DNA of 64,000 bases from Longimicrobium sp. (lineage in GTDB: Bacteria; Gemmatimonadota; Gemmatimonadetes; Longimicrobiales; Longimicrobiaceae): positions 1 to 64,000 of the forward strand of contig DASUYB010000136.1 in the NCBI GenBank assembly GCA_036377595.1. Direction: 5' to 3'. Shown here piece by piece: positions 58,140 through 64,000 of this stretch; position 1 is the first letter of the stretch; every line of letters begins with the position of its first letter. The position numbers and the translations under genes were made by a program. The notes beneath the pieces were generated by a model that was not told the DNA's origin, made no database searches, and was given only the letters and a program-made list of their open reading frames with translations.

Positions 58140-58787
58140 ATGATGAGACGCATCGCCTTCTCCGCCGCGCTCGCGCTCGCCCTCGCCGCGCCGGCGGCCG
58201 CACAGCAGCAGACGCAGCCGCAGGAGCCGCCGCTCCGCATCGCCGCCAGCAGCTACGCCACCGTGGAGGTGCACCTCAACTCGCGGCAGATCGGCGGGCG
58301 GTGGTACGAGGAAGACGCCGCGCTCACCGGACCCAGCCGCATCGCCATCAGCTACGGGCAGCCGCACGCGCGCGGGCGGCGCATCGAGGGCGGCCTCATC
58401 CCCACCGACACCGTGTGGCGCTTCGGCGCGAACATGGCGACGACGCTGCACAGCGATCTCGACCTCGACCTCGGCGGCGTGCGCGTCCCCCGCGGCGACT
58501 ACTCGCTGTTCATCCTCCACACCGCCGCCGGCGCGTGGCAGATGATCGTCAACCGCGGCACCGGCCAGTGGGGCACCGACCGCGACGAGCGCGAGGACAT
58601 GGGCCGCGTCACGCTGCAGGCACGCACGCTGGCCGAGGCCGAGGAGTCGCTCACCATCTACCTTGTCCCCGAATCGCCGCGGCCGGGCACCGGCTATGCA
58701 GAATTGCACGGCGTGCTCCGCATCAAGTGGGGCCGCACCGAGCTGAGCGCCCCGTGGAGCGTCGTCCAGCCGGCACCCGCGAGGTAA
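58140..58787 (+). CDS. DUF2911-domain secreted protein
   Basis: A 215-residue protein. A signal peptide ends at about AAPAAAQQQ. The DUF2911 pattern follows: RIAISYGQPHARGRRIEGGLIP, TVWRFGANMATTL, VPRGDYSLFIL and WGTDRDEREDMGRV. Two ATGs in a row start the gene. Function of DUF2911 is not known; the fold is beta-rich and periplasmic or exported. No clear operon partner. Confidence 0.85.
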   Translation: MMRRIAFSAALALALAAPAAAQQQTQPQEPPLRIAASSYATVEVHLNSRQIGGRWYEEDAALTGPSRIAISYGQPHARGRRIEGGLIPTDTVWRFGANMATTLHSDLDLDLGGVRVPRGDYSLFILHTAAGAWQMIVNRGTGQWGTDRDEREDMGRVTLQARTLAEAEESLTIYLVPESPRPGTGYAELHGVLRIKWGRTELSAPWSVVQPAPAR

Positions 58788-58801
58788 TCGAAGAATAGGG
58801 G

Positions 58802-59098
58802 ATGGAGATGTCGCGCGCGTTCGTGAAGGAAGATGCGGGAGACGTGGTGGTGCCCGGGCGCTATCCGCTCCCGGAGCGCGACGATCCGCGGTATGATGCG
58901 GCCGCCGCGCGCGTGCTGCTGGAGGCCGCCCGCGACGCCGACACCGGCTCGGGCGAGGCGGCCACCGGCTACCGCTGGGGCGAGGAGCGGCTGCACAAGC
59001 ACGTCCGCCGCATCCTGGCCGAGGCCGAAGCGCTCCCCGAAGAGGAGCAGGACCGCCGCTTCATTCGCGTCGCCCGCCGCTTTCTCGGCCAGTACTGA
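58802..59098 (+). CDS. Small conserved hypothetical protein
   Basis: A 98-residue acidic helical protein: SRAFVKEDAGDVVVPGRYP, then DPRYDAAAARVLLEAARD and ATGYRWGEERLHKHVRRIL. I have seen this opening in small proteins of unknown role in several phyla but cannot name a function. Four bases separate the final AATAGGGG stretch from the ATG. Confidence 0.68.
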   Translation: MEMSRAFVKEDAGDVVVPGRYPLPERDDPRYDAAAARVLLEAARDADTGSGEAATGYRWGEERLHKHVRRILAEAEALPEEEQDRRFIRVARRFLGQY

Positions 59099-59161
59099 TC
59101 GAGCTTCTTCGCCTGGCACATGAAAGTCGCTCACGGCCGCGATGATCGTGCGTCCGCGCGT

Positions 59162-59236
59162 ACGAGCGAAGCGAGCCAGTCCCTCCCCCAGTCTGTTTTG
59201 GGGGAGGGACAGACGCGAAGCGTCAGGGAGAGGGCG
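59162..59236. repeat. C/G-rich hairpin box, copy 3
   Basis: CCCTCCCCCAGTCTG then TTTTGGGGGAGGGAC (59181-59210), flanked by CGAAGCGAGCC and CAGGGAGAGGGC. Same module as near 1162 and 50003. No other feature is seen in 59099-59388. Confidence 0.8.
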
Positions 59237-59388
59237 CACGCGCCGGATCCCCCGTAAACATTAGCGATTGGTGACGGAACGCCTCGCCGGAACGGGCCGC
59301 GGGCGCGGGGGCTTCCCGGGGGCGTTATCTTTCGTCGCATCGGATGGATATTCCATAAGATGCGCCCCAACCCGGATACGGAGAGCCC

Positions 59389-59682
59389 GTGACGCACGAA
59401 GAGCTGGTCATGGAGATGTCCGCCGCGCGCAAGCGCCGCGAAGAGGCCACCGCCCGCGCCATCCGCGACGCGCGCGTGCTGGCGGTGCGCGCCGCCGTGC
59501 CGCCGGGCGCCCCGCAGCAGGAGATCGAGGATCGCGCGCGCAGCTTCTATCCGCGCCTGAGCCCCGAGCTGATCACCGAGCTGGCGGGGATCGTCGTGGA
59601 GCAGCAGGGCACCCGCATCCCCGGCCACGACCCCGACGCCGACCTCCACCTGGACGACGAAGAGATCGATCCCGGGCTGTGA
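59389..59682 (+). CDS. Small hypothetical protein
   Basis: A 97-residue charged protein starting at GTG 59389. An N-terminal helix (EELVMEMSAARKRREEAT) is followed by helical sequence and an acidic end (DLHLDDEEIDPGL). No recognised domain or membrane segment. The next gene starts 71 bp later. Confidence 0.55.
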   Translation: MTHEELVMEMSAARKRREEATARAIRDARVLAVRAAVPPGAPQQEIEDRARSFYPRLSPELITELAGIVVEQQGTRIPGHDPDADLHLDDEEIDPGL

Positions 59683-59753
59683 GGAACGGCGGTTGCACGG
59701 GTGGACAGGACGGAGACGCCTGATTCACCCGATTCGGAACGGAATCAACGCCA

Positions 59754-60623
59754 ATGATCGATAGATTCTTCCCCCGCGCCGCGCTCGTGCTGGCGCCGCT
59801 GGCGCTGGCCGCGTGCGGCGGCGGGCGCGAGGCGCAGTCCGACGGCTCGACCGACGGCGTGCAGGTCAACACCAGCCGCACCCGTCCCGCCGCGGTGGCC
59901 TCCGGGGGTGACACCGCCGTCACCGCCGCGCCGCAGACCTCGGCCCCCGCGCCCGCCGCGGAGCCGAGGGACGCGACGCCGTCCATCCCCCCCGCCGCGA
60001 CGCCGGCGGGCGGCGCGAACGCCGCGCCCGCGGGACGCCAGGACGCGAACGCCATCCTCGCGCGCGTCGAGCAGACCGCGTCGGGGATCCGCACGCTGGA
60101 AGCGGACTTCGTGCAGAACCTGCGCGTGCCGCTGCTGGGGACCGACCGCCGCAGCACGGGCAAGCTGTACCAGCGCAAGCCCGACCGCTTCCTGATGCGC
60201 TTCACCGACCCGGCGGGCGACGTGATGGTGGCCGACGGGCGGTACTTCTGGATCTACTATCCCAGCAGCGACCGCACGCAGGTCATCCGCACCAGCATCG
60301 CCGAGGGCGGCGAGCAGGCCGACTTTCAGCGGCAGTTCCTGAGCAACGCCACCGACCGCTTCGTGGCCACGCTGAACGGCGAGGAGGTGGTGGACGGCCG
60401 CCCCGCCTGGGCGCTGACGCTGGTACCCAAGCGCGAGTCGCCGTACAAGGTGATCCGGATCTGGGTGGACAAGTCCGACAACCTGGTGCGGCGCTTCGAG
60501 ATGACCGAGGAGAACGACTCCGTGCGCCGGCTGGAGCTGCGCAACCTGAAGGTGAACCAGCCCGTCTCCGACGCGCTCTTCACCTTCACCCCGCCCGCGG
60601 GGACGCACGTCTTCGAGCAGTAA
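59754..60623 (+). CDS. LolA-like outer-membrane lipoprotein carrier, itself a lipoprotein
   Basis: A 289-residue protein. The lipobox LALAAC (Cys near residue 21) is followed by a Thr/Ala/Pro linker of about 75 residues. From about residue 95 it matches LolA: ILARVEQTASGIRTLEADFVQ, GKLYQRKPDRFLMRF and DGRYFWIYYPSSDR. Classical LolA is a soluble periplasmic shuttle, so lipid anchoring would make this an envelope-fixed relative or a sensor of lipoprotein traffic. A strong terminator follows 22 bp after the stop. Confidence 0.87.
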   Translation: MIDRFFPRAALVLAPLALAACGGGREAQSDGSTDGVQVNTSRTRPAAVASGGDTAVTAAPQTSAPAPAAEPRDATPSIPPAATPAGGANAAPAGRQDANAILARVEQTASGIRTLEADFVQNLRVPLLGTDRRSTGKLYQRKPDRFLMRFTDPAGDVMVADGRYFWIYYPSSDRTQVIRTSIAEGGEQADFQRQFLSNATDRFVATLNGEEVVDGRPAWALTLVPKRESPYKVIRIWVDKSDNLVRRFEMTEENDSVRRLELRNLKVNQPVSDALFTFTPPAGTHVFEQ

Positions 60624-60645
60624 GCCGCATCCGCCGCAGAATGCC

Positions 60646-60680
60646 GAAGCCCCCGCCCGGATCTCTCGGGCGGGGGCTTC
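60646..60680 (+). terminator. LolA gene terminator, 14-bp stem
   Basis: GAAGCCCCCGCCCG pairs exactly with CGGGCGGGGGCTTC, loop GATCTCT; the following DNA is ATCGTC. It also faces the convergent DUF2442 gene. Confidence 0.8.
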
Positions 60681-60699
60681 ATCGTCTCGGAAGGCCGAC

Positions 60700-60954
60700 T
60701 CACGCGACCTGCTGAACGGCGGTTCCGATTTCGTACAGGTACTCGGGTGCCAGGTCGGCGCCGTTGGGCCACTCGATCGTCCGCGTCTCGGGGTTCACGG
60801 TCACCTGCGCGAAGAACGAGTGATCTCGCAGCGGCTCGAACACCTCACCGTAAAGCTCGCCGGAGAGATCGACCTCTTTCACCGAGCCGTCGTCGAACTC
60901 CAGCAGCAGGCGGTATTCGCCGAGGTACGTGACCTTTTCAACGTGAAGAAACAC
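60700..60954 (-). CDS. DUF2442-domain protein
   Basis: An 84-residue protein: LHVEKVTYLGEYRLLLEFDDG, then KEVDLSGELYG and IEWPNGADLAPEYLYE, the family hallmark. The start is the GTG at 60954 inside a longer frame. It follows the DUF4160 gene by 10 bp. DUF2442 is often found beside DUF4160 and the pair is suspected to be a toxin-antitoxin module; that is not proven here. Confidence 0.86.
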   Translation of the reverse strand: MFLHVEKVTYLGEYRLLLEFDDGSVKEVDLSGELYGEVFEPLRDHSFFAQVTVNPETRTIEWPNGADLAPEYLYEIGTAVQQVA

Positions 60955-60964
60955 TGCGCACTCC

Positions 60965-61222
60965 TCACGGAAGCGGGGGAATGGGGACGAGCGGCCGCCT
61001 GTTCCGTGCTCGCTCCCAGTTCTCGAGAAGTTCCTGCTGGTGCAGGTCCGCCCATTCAAATACCAATTGCAGCGCTCTTCGTGCCATCGTTCCTTCCACC
61101 ATGCCGCTTTGGATCTCGATGAGGGCCTCCTGGTCCTGATATCGTATGTGGAAGTGAGGGGGATTGTGGTCGCCGAAATTCATGTATACCACGATCCCGT
61201 AAAAACGGCTGATCGTCGGCAT
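60965..61222 (-). CDS. DUF4160-domain protein
   Basis: An 85-residue protein: PTISRFYGIVVYMNFGDHNP then PHFHIRYQDQEALIEI, the family core, with a final RRALQLVFEWADLHQQEL helix. The ATG at 61222 is preferred over an earlier frame opening. Base composition is lower in G+C than the neighbours. It lies directly upstream of DUF2442 on the same strand. Confidence 0.86.
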   Translation of the reverse strand: MPTISRFYGIVVYMNFGDHNPPHFHIRYQDQEALIEIQSGMVEGTMARRALQLVFEWADLHQQELLENWERARNRRPLVPIPPLP

Positions 61223-61313
61223 GTTTGAGAAGGATGGGTGAAAGCGGGGAGTGGCCTGAGGAAGGTCGATGATATCTCTATCGGGCGCGGCGTGCAACCG
61301 GGCCCGTCACGCC

Positions 61314-61793
61314 TCAGCTCGGCTTGCCGGCGGCCAGCCAGGCCTTCAGGCGCTCCATGAAGGCGCGGATGTCGAGCGGCTTGACGACCAGGTCGTTGCA
61401 CCCGGCCTCGAGCACCGCGTGGCGCGCGCCCTCCATGGCGGTGATGGCGATGATCGGCACCTGGCGGAACGCCTCGTCGGCGCGCAGGGTGCGGGTGGCC
61501 TGGAAGCCGTCCACGCCCGGCATCATCATGTCCATCAGGATCAGGTCGGGGTGCTGCGCCCGCGCCACGTCGATGGCTTCCACGCCATTGGTGGCCGCCA
61601 GCACGCGGTACCCCAGCGCGTCGAGCAGCGTGCACAGCGCGTCGCGGCTGTCCTCGTGGTCCTCCGCCACGAGCACGACCGGCGCCGTCGCCGGGTCCAG
61701 CCGCGGCGGCAGGTAGGTGCTCAGGTGCGGGGCGCGCGCATCGCGCGGATCGGAACGCACGGGAGTGTCGACAGCCTGAGCTGACACGGGCAT
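61314..61793 (-). CDS. Single-domain response regulator
   Basis: A 159-residue protein with a 35-residue N-terminal extension and one receiver domain. Phospho-acceptor Asp in LILMDMMMPGVDGF, acidic pair in VAEDHEDSRD, conserved Thr in ITAMEG and Lys in VVKPLD. No output domain, so it acts on a partner protein. Kinase unknown; the nearest kinase gene in the window is more than 40 kb away. Confidence 0.9.
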   Translation of the reverse strand: MPVSAQAVDTPVRSDPRDARAPHLSTYLPPRLDPATAPVVLVAEDHEDSRDALCTLLDALGYRVLAATNGVEAIDVARAQHPDLILMDMMMPGVDGFQATRTLRADEAFRQVPIIAITAMEGARHAVLEAGCNDLVVKPLDIRAFMERLKAWLAAGKPS

Positions 61794-61977
61794 GGGGAAC
61801 AGGGATCGCCGGGGAAACCAGCCGGAGCGGGGGCGAATGACGGAAGCAGGGAGATCGCAAGGAGCGTACCGGTAGGGACATCACCGCGCCGCCGTCCGGG
61901 GGGTGATGTCCCCTGTCCCGGCGCGGAGGACGGGGTTATGATCCGGCCGCCGGTCCGCCTTTCCCGCCAGGTGCCCC

Positions 61978-62487
61978 ATGCCCGTGATGCAGCTCACCCG
62001 CAGGGTCCGCTTCAGCGCCGCGCACCGCTACCACCGCCCCGAGTGGAGCGACGAGCGCAACCGCGAGGTGTTCGGCCCCTGCAGCAATCCCCACGGCCAC
62101 GGGCACGACTACCTCCTCGAGGCCACCGTCGCCGGTGAGGTCGATCCCGTCACCGGCTTCTCGGTGGACCTCGGTGTGCTGGACCGCGTGCTGCACGAGG
62201 AGGTGGTCGTCCCCCTCGACCACCAGCACCTGAACCACGCCGTCCCCGGGTTTGCGCCGGGCGGGCTGATCCCCACCAGCGAGAACATCCTCCTGCTGGT
62301 CTGGGACCGCGTGGCGCCGCGCCTGGCGCCCGCGCGGCTGCTGCGCCTGCGGCTGCACGAGAACCCGGACTTCTACGTCGATTACAGCGGTCTGGAGGGG
62401 GGGGACGCGTCGCACACCGGCTTCGGCGCGGGCTGCGGGGACCCTCACCCCCCGGTTCCCTCTCCCGACAGCAGGGAGAGGGGGTGA
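61978..62487 (+). CDS. queD: 6-carboxytetrahydropterin synthase (QueD family)
   Basis: A 169-residue enzyme of 7-deazaguanine (queuosine) synthesis. Zinc His residues in FSAAHRYHRP and GPCSNPHGHGHDY, the catalytic Cys in GPCSN and the Glu region of LRLHENPDFYV are present. Family homology ends near residue 140 (VDYSGLEG). The last residues (GDPHPPVPSPDSRERG) are encoded by an intergenic repeat that also supplies the TGA, so the C-terminus seems to have been extended by repeat insertion. Start ATG 61978. Confidence 0.88.
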   Translation: MPVMQLTRRVRFSAAHRYHRPEWSDERNREVFGPCSNPHGHGHDYLLEATVAGEVDPVTGFSVDLGVLDRVLHEEVVVPLDHQHLNHAVPGFAPGGLIPTSENILLLVWDRVAPRLAPARLLRLRLHENPDFYVDYSGLEGGDASHTGFGAGCGDPHPPVPSPDSRERG

Positions 62488-62662
62488 CGCGGGGGAGATT
62501 GCGGCTCGGGTCCTCGACAGCATTGCGGGGCAACTTTCAACAGCTCGCGAAGAGATCATCGTCTTTGCGAATCTCAACCGCGACGCTGTGAAAGCCCACC
62601 TCGCGGTCAGGTCTCCCCCTCTCCTGCTGTCGGGAGAGGGGGCCGGGGGGTGAGGGTCCAGG
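62442..62662. repeat. Inverted repeat pair overlapping the queD 3' end
   Basis: CTCTCCCGACAGCAGG and flanking CCTCACCCCCCGG at about 62440-62485 are the reverse complement of 62612-62662. The same CTCTCCCGACAGCAGGAG core occurs at 11093-11112. Between them, 62488-62611 has no gene I can support. Confidence 0.8.
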
Positions 62663-62703
62663 CAGGACGCGCGAGAACTTCGTCGTGCTCCAAAACAACA
62701 GCG

Positions 62704-62726
62704 GCGGACGATGCGAGATCGTCCGC
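62704..62726 (-). terminator. Hairpin before the glycosyltransferase stop
   Basis: GCGGACGAT pairs exactly with ATCGTCCGC, loop GCGAG, 26 bp downstream of the glycosyltransferase stop on the minus strand. Confidence 0.6.
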
Positions 62727-62751
62727 TGCTTCGTCGTCTCCGTCGCCCGGT

Positions 62752-63546
62752 TCAGGAGCCGATGGACTGCGCGGTGGCGGGGATGGGGCGCGTATCGGCG
62801 TCGTCGGCGCGGAGCTCGTCGGCGCGGGGGACGCCGCGCGGGGCCAGCCAGTTGGCGCGGACGATGTGCCAGAACGCCGCGATCCCGTCGCGCCAGCCGA
62901 TCTTCTTCCCCTCGCCGTACGTCCGGCCGGCGTAGCTGATCGGCACCTCGTACACCCGCGCTCGCGACTGCGCCAGCCGCGCCGTCAGCTCCGGCTCGAT
63001 GCCGAACCGGTCGGTGCGCAGGGGGAGCCGCTTCAGCAGGTCCGCGCGGACCATCTTGTAGCAGGTCTCCATGTCGGTCAGGTTCAGGTCCGTCAGCATG
63101 TTGCTGAGCAGGGTCAGGAACCCGTTTCCCACGCGGTGCCAGAAGTACAGCACGCGCCGCGGACTGCCGGTGAAGCGGCTGCCGAACACCGCGTCGGCCC
63201 GCCCGTCGGCGATGGGCTCCAGCAGCCGCGGCAGGTCGAAGGGATCGTACTCCAGGTCGGCGTCGTGGATCACCACCACGTCGCCGGTGGCGTGCTCGAT
63301 CCCCTTCCGCACCGCGGCGCCCTTCCCCTGGTTGCGCGGGTGCTTCAGCAGCACGTCCACCAGCCCCTCGGCGTGCAGCGCCTCGAGCACCGCCAGGCTG
63401 CCGTCGGTGGAGGCGTCGTTCACGCAGATCACCTCCAGGCGCAGCGGCACGGCGCGCAGCCGCTCGACCGAGGCGCGCACCAGCTTCTCCTCGTTGTAGA
63501 CCGGCACCACCACCGACAGCACGAGACCGCTCATGAAGTCCTCCAT
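62752..63546 (-). CDS. Family 2 glycosyltransferase (dolichol-P-mannose synthase type)
   Basis: A 264-residue GT-A enzyme. LSVVVPVYNEEKLV (near residue 9), VNDASTDGSL and the metal/nucleotide block HDADLEYDP (near 93) are present, with GKGAAVRKGIEHA between them and GYGEGKK-like TYGEGKKIGWRDG near 215. No C-terminal membrane helices are seen, so it is the soluble dolichol-phosphate type. Likely transfers a sugar to polyprenyl phosphate. A start four codons later (MSGLVLS) is possible. Directly downstream of a methyltransferase gene. Confidence 0.9.
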   Translation of the reverse strand: MEDFMSGLVLSVVVPVYNEEKLVRASVERLRAVPLRLEVICVNDASTDGSLAVLEALHAEGLVDVLLKHPRNQGKGAAVRKGIEHATGDVVVIHDADLEYDPFDLPRLLEPIADGRADAVFGSRFTGSPRRVLYFWHRVGNGFLTLLSNMLTDLNLTDMETCYKMVRADLLKRLPLRTDRFGIEPELTARLAQSRARVYEVPISYAGRTYGEGKKIGWRDGIAAFWHIVRANWLAPRGVPRADELRADDADTRPIPATAQSIGS

Positions 63547-64000
63547 TCAGCGTCCAGGCTTCCGCGCCACCGCCAGCAGGCTCTGCCCCAGCGGCGGGCT
63601 GATCCGGCTTTCCACCGCGCGCACCCACGGCACCACCCAGCGGTCGTAGGTTCGCGCGTCGCTCGCCTTCACCGTCGTCCGGCGGAGCACCTTCCCCGCC
63701 AGCCACCAGGCCGCGACACCCGGCAGGTTCATGTACCGCACGTCCACCGGCTCGAGCCCCGCCTCCTCCAGCCTCCCCCGCAGCACCGGCTTCGTGTAGC
63801 GGCGGAAGTGGTCGAACGCGCGGTCCAGCGAGCCAAACAGCGCGGGGAGCGCGGGGACGAACAGCAGCACGTGCCCCCCCGGCGCCAGCGCGCGCCGTGC
63901 CGCGCGGAGGAAGGCGACGTCGTCCTGCACGTGCTCCATCACGTTCACCGCGACGACGGAGTCCGCCGAATCCGGCTCCAGCGAATCGTCGAGATACCCG
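63547..64000 (-). CDS. Class I SAM-dependent methyltransferase, 5' end outside the window
   Basis: 151 codons of the C-terminal part are visible; the gene continues past the window. SADSVVAVNVMEHVQDDVAF, LAPGGHVLLFVPALPALFG and DHFRRYTK form the typical late part of a SAM methyltransferase fold; the SAM-binding glycine motif is upstream. The stop adjoins the glycosyltransferase start, so the two are one unit. The substrate is probably a lipid or polyprenyl/surface glycan intermediate, inferred from the neighbour. Confidence 0.85.
   Translation of the reverse strand, partial: GYLDDSLEPDSADSVVAVNVMEHVQDDVAFLRAARRALAPGGHVLLFVPALPALFGSLDRAFDHFRRYTKPVLRGRLEEAGLEPVDVRYMNLPGVAAWWLAGKVLRRTTVKASDARTYDRWVVPWVRAVESRISPPLGQSLLAVARKPGR

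Overview
The window is about 70% G+C, densely coded on both strands, and reads as a chromosomal segment of a Gram-negative-type bacterium with an outer membrane (LolA-like lipoprotein, MltD-like transglycosylase, DegP-like protease). The heme A pathway (ctaA/ctaB) points to aerobic respiration. I infer a Gemmatimonadota lineage close to Longimicrobium from the G+C content, the abundance of short CheB/CheR/PAS proteins, and small peptides whose leaders resemble ones I remember from that genus. No rRNA gene is present to test this. There is no phage, plasmid, CRISPR or transposase gene in the window.

Layout. 1-6.6 kb: 3' end of a myo-inositol-phosphate synthase gene, yigZ, two small conserved genes, nnr, enolase and an FtsB/DivIC-like gene. 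6.6-8.3 kb: two CAT-anticodon tRNAs, an ArsR/SRPBCC pair and a frameshifted DUF427 gene. 9-13.4 kb: zinc-ribbon protein, HtrA/DegP-type protease and DnaK. 13.7-18.2 kb: a CheB/CheR(PAS) signalling island without CheA, CheW or a receptor. 18.4-21.4 kb: sigma-54 response regulator and membrane histidine kinase (PilR/PilS-like). 21.8-31 kb: unusual SDR, secreted M15-like protein, DinB protein, heme A biosynthesis (ctaB and ctaA divergent), an unrecognised membrane protein, an amidase and a frameshifted SRPBCC gene. 32.3-34.4 kb: three small peptide genes sharing one leader motif, with a DUF3800 gene among them. 34.5-40.8 kb: degenerate DEAD-box protein, CoA-transferase, a PAS-PAS-GntR regulator and thiD. 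41-46.3 kb: M48 protease, CHASE2-cyclase-FecR-like fusion and purine nucleoside phosphorylase. 46.8-54.9 kb: transglycosylase, alkaline-phosphatase-superfamily enzyme, HEAT-like protein, FtsK, a BrnT/BrnA-type toxin-antitoxin pair and small membrane proteins. 55-64 kb: APC permease with aminotransferase, DUF2911, LolA-like lipoprotein, DUF2442/DUF4160 pair, receiver protein, QueD, and a glycosyltransferase/methyltransferase pair that runs off the window end.

The most interesting coding feature is the peptide cluster at 32.3-34.4 kb. All three peptides begin with an L-x-L-D-x3-L-x-V-(E/D)-S-F leader and then differ completely. One carries 19 cysteines in about 77 residues, nearly all preceded by Thr or Ser. 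They look like RiPP (possibly lanthipeptide) precursors, but no modification enzyme is encoded in this window.

The intergenic DNA is unusually structured. It holds heptamer/octamer arrays of the form GTGC-NNN(N) that mostly begin right after stop codons, near-perfect 29-33 bp hairpins at gene ends, about 185-bp elements with 13-bp terminal inverted repeats, a 63-bp repeat pair, and two families of C/G-rich boxes. One of these repeats supplies the C-terminus of queD.
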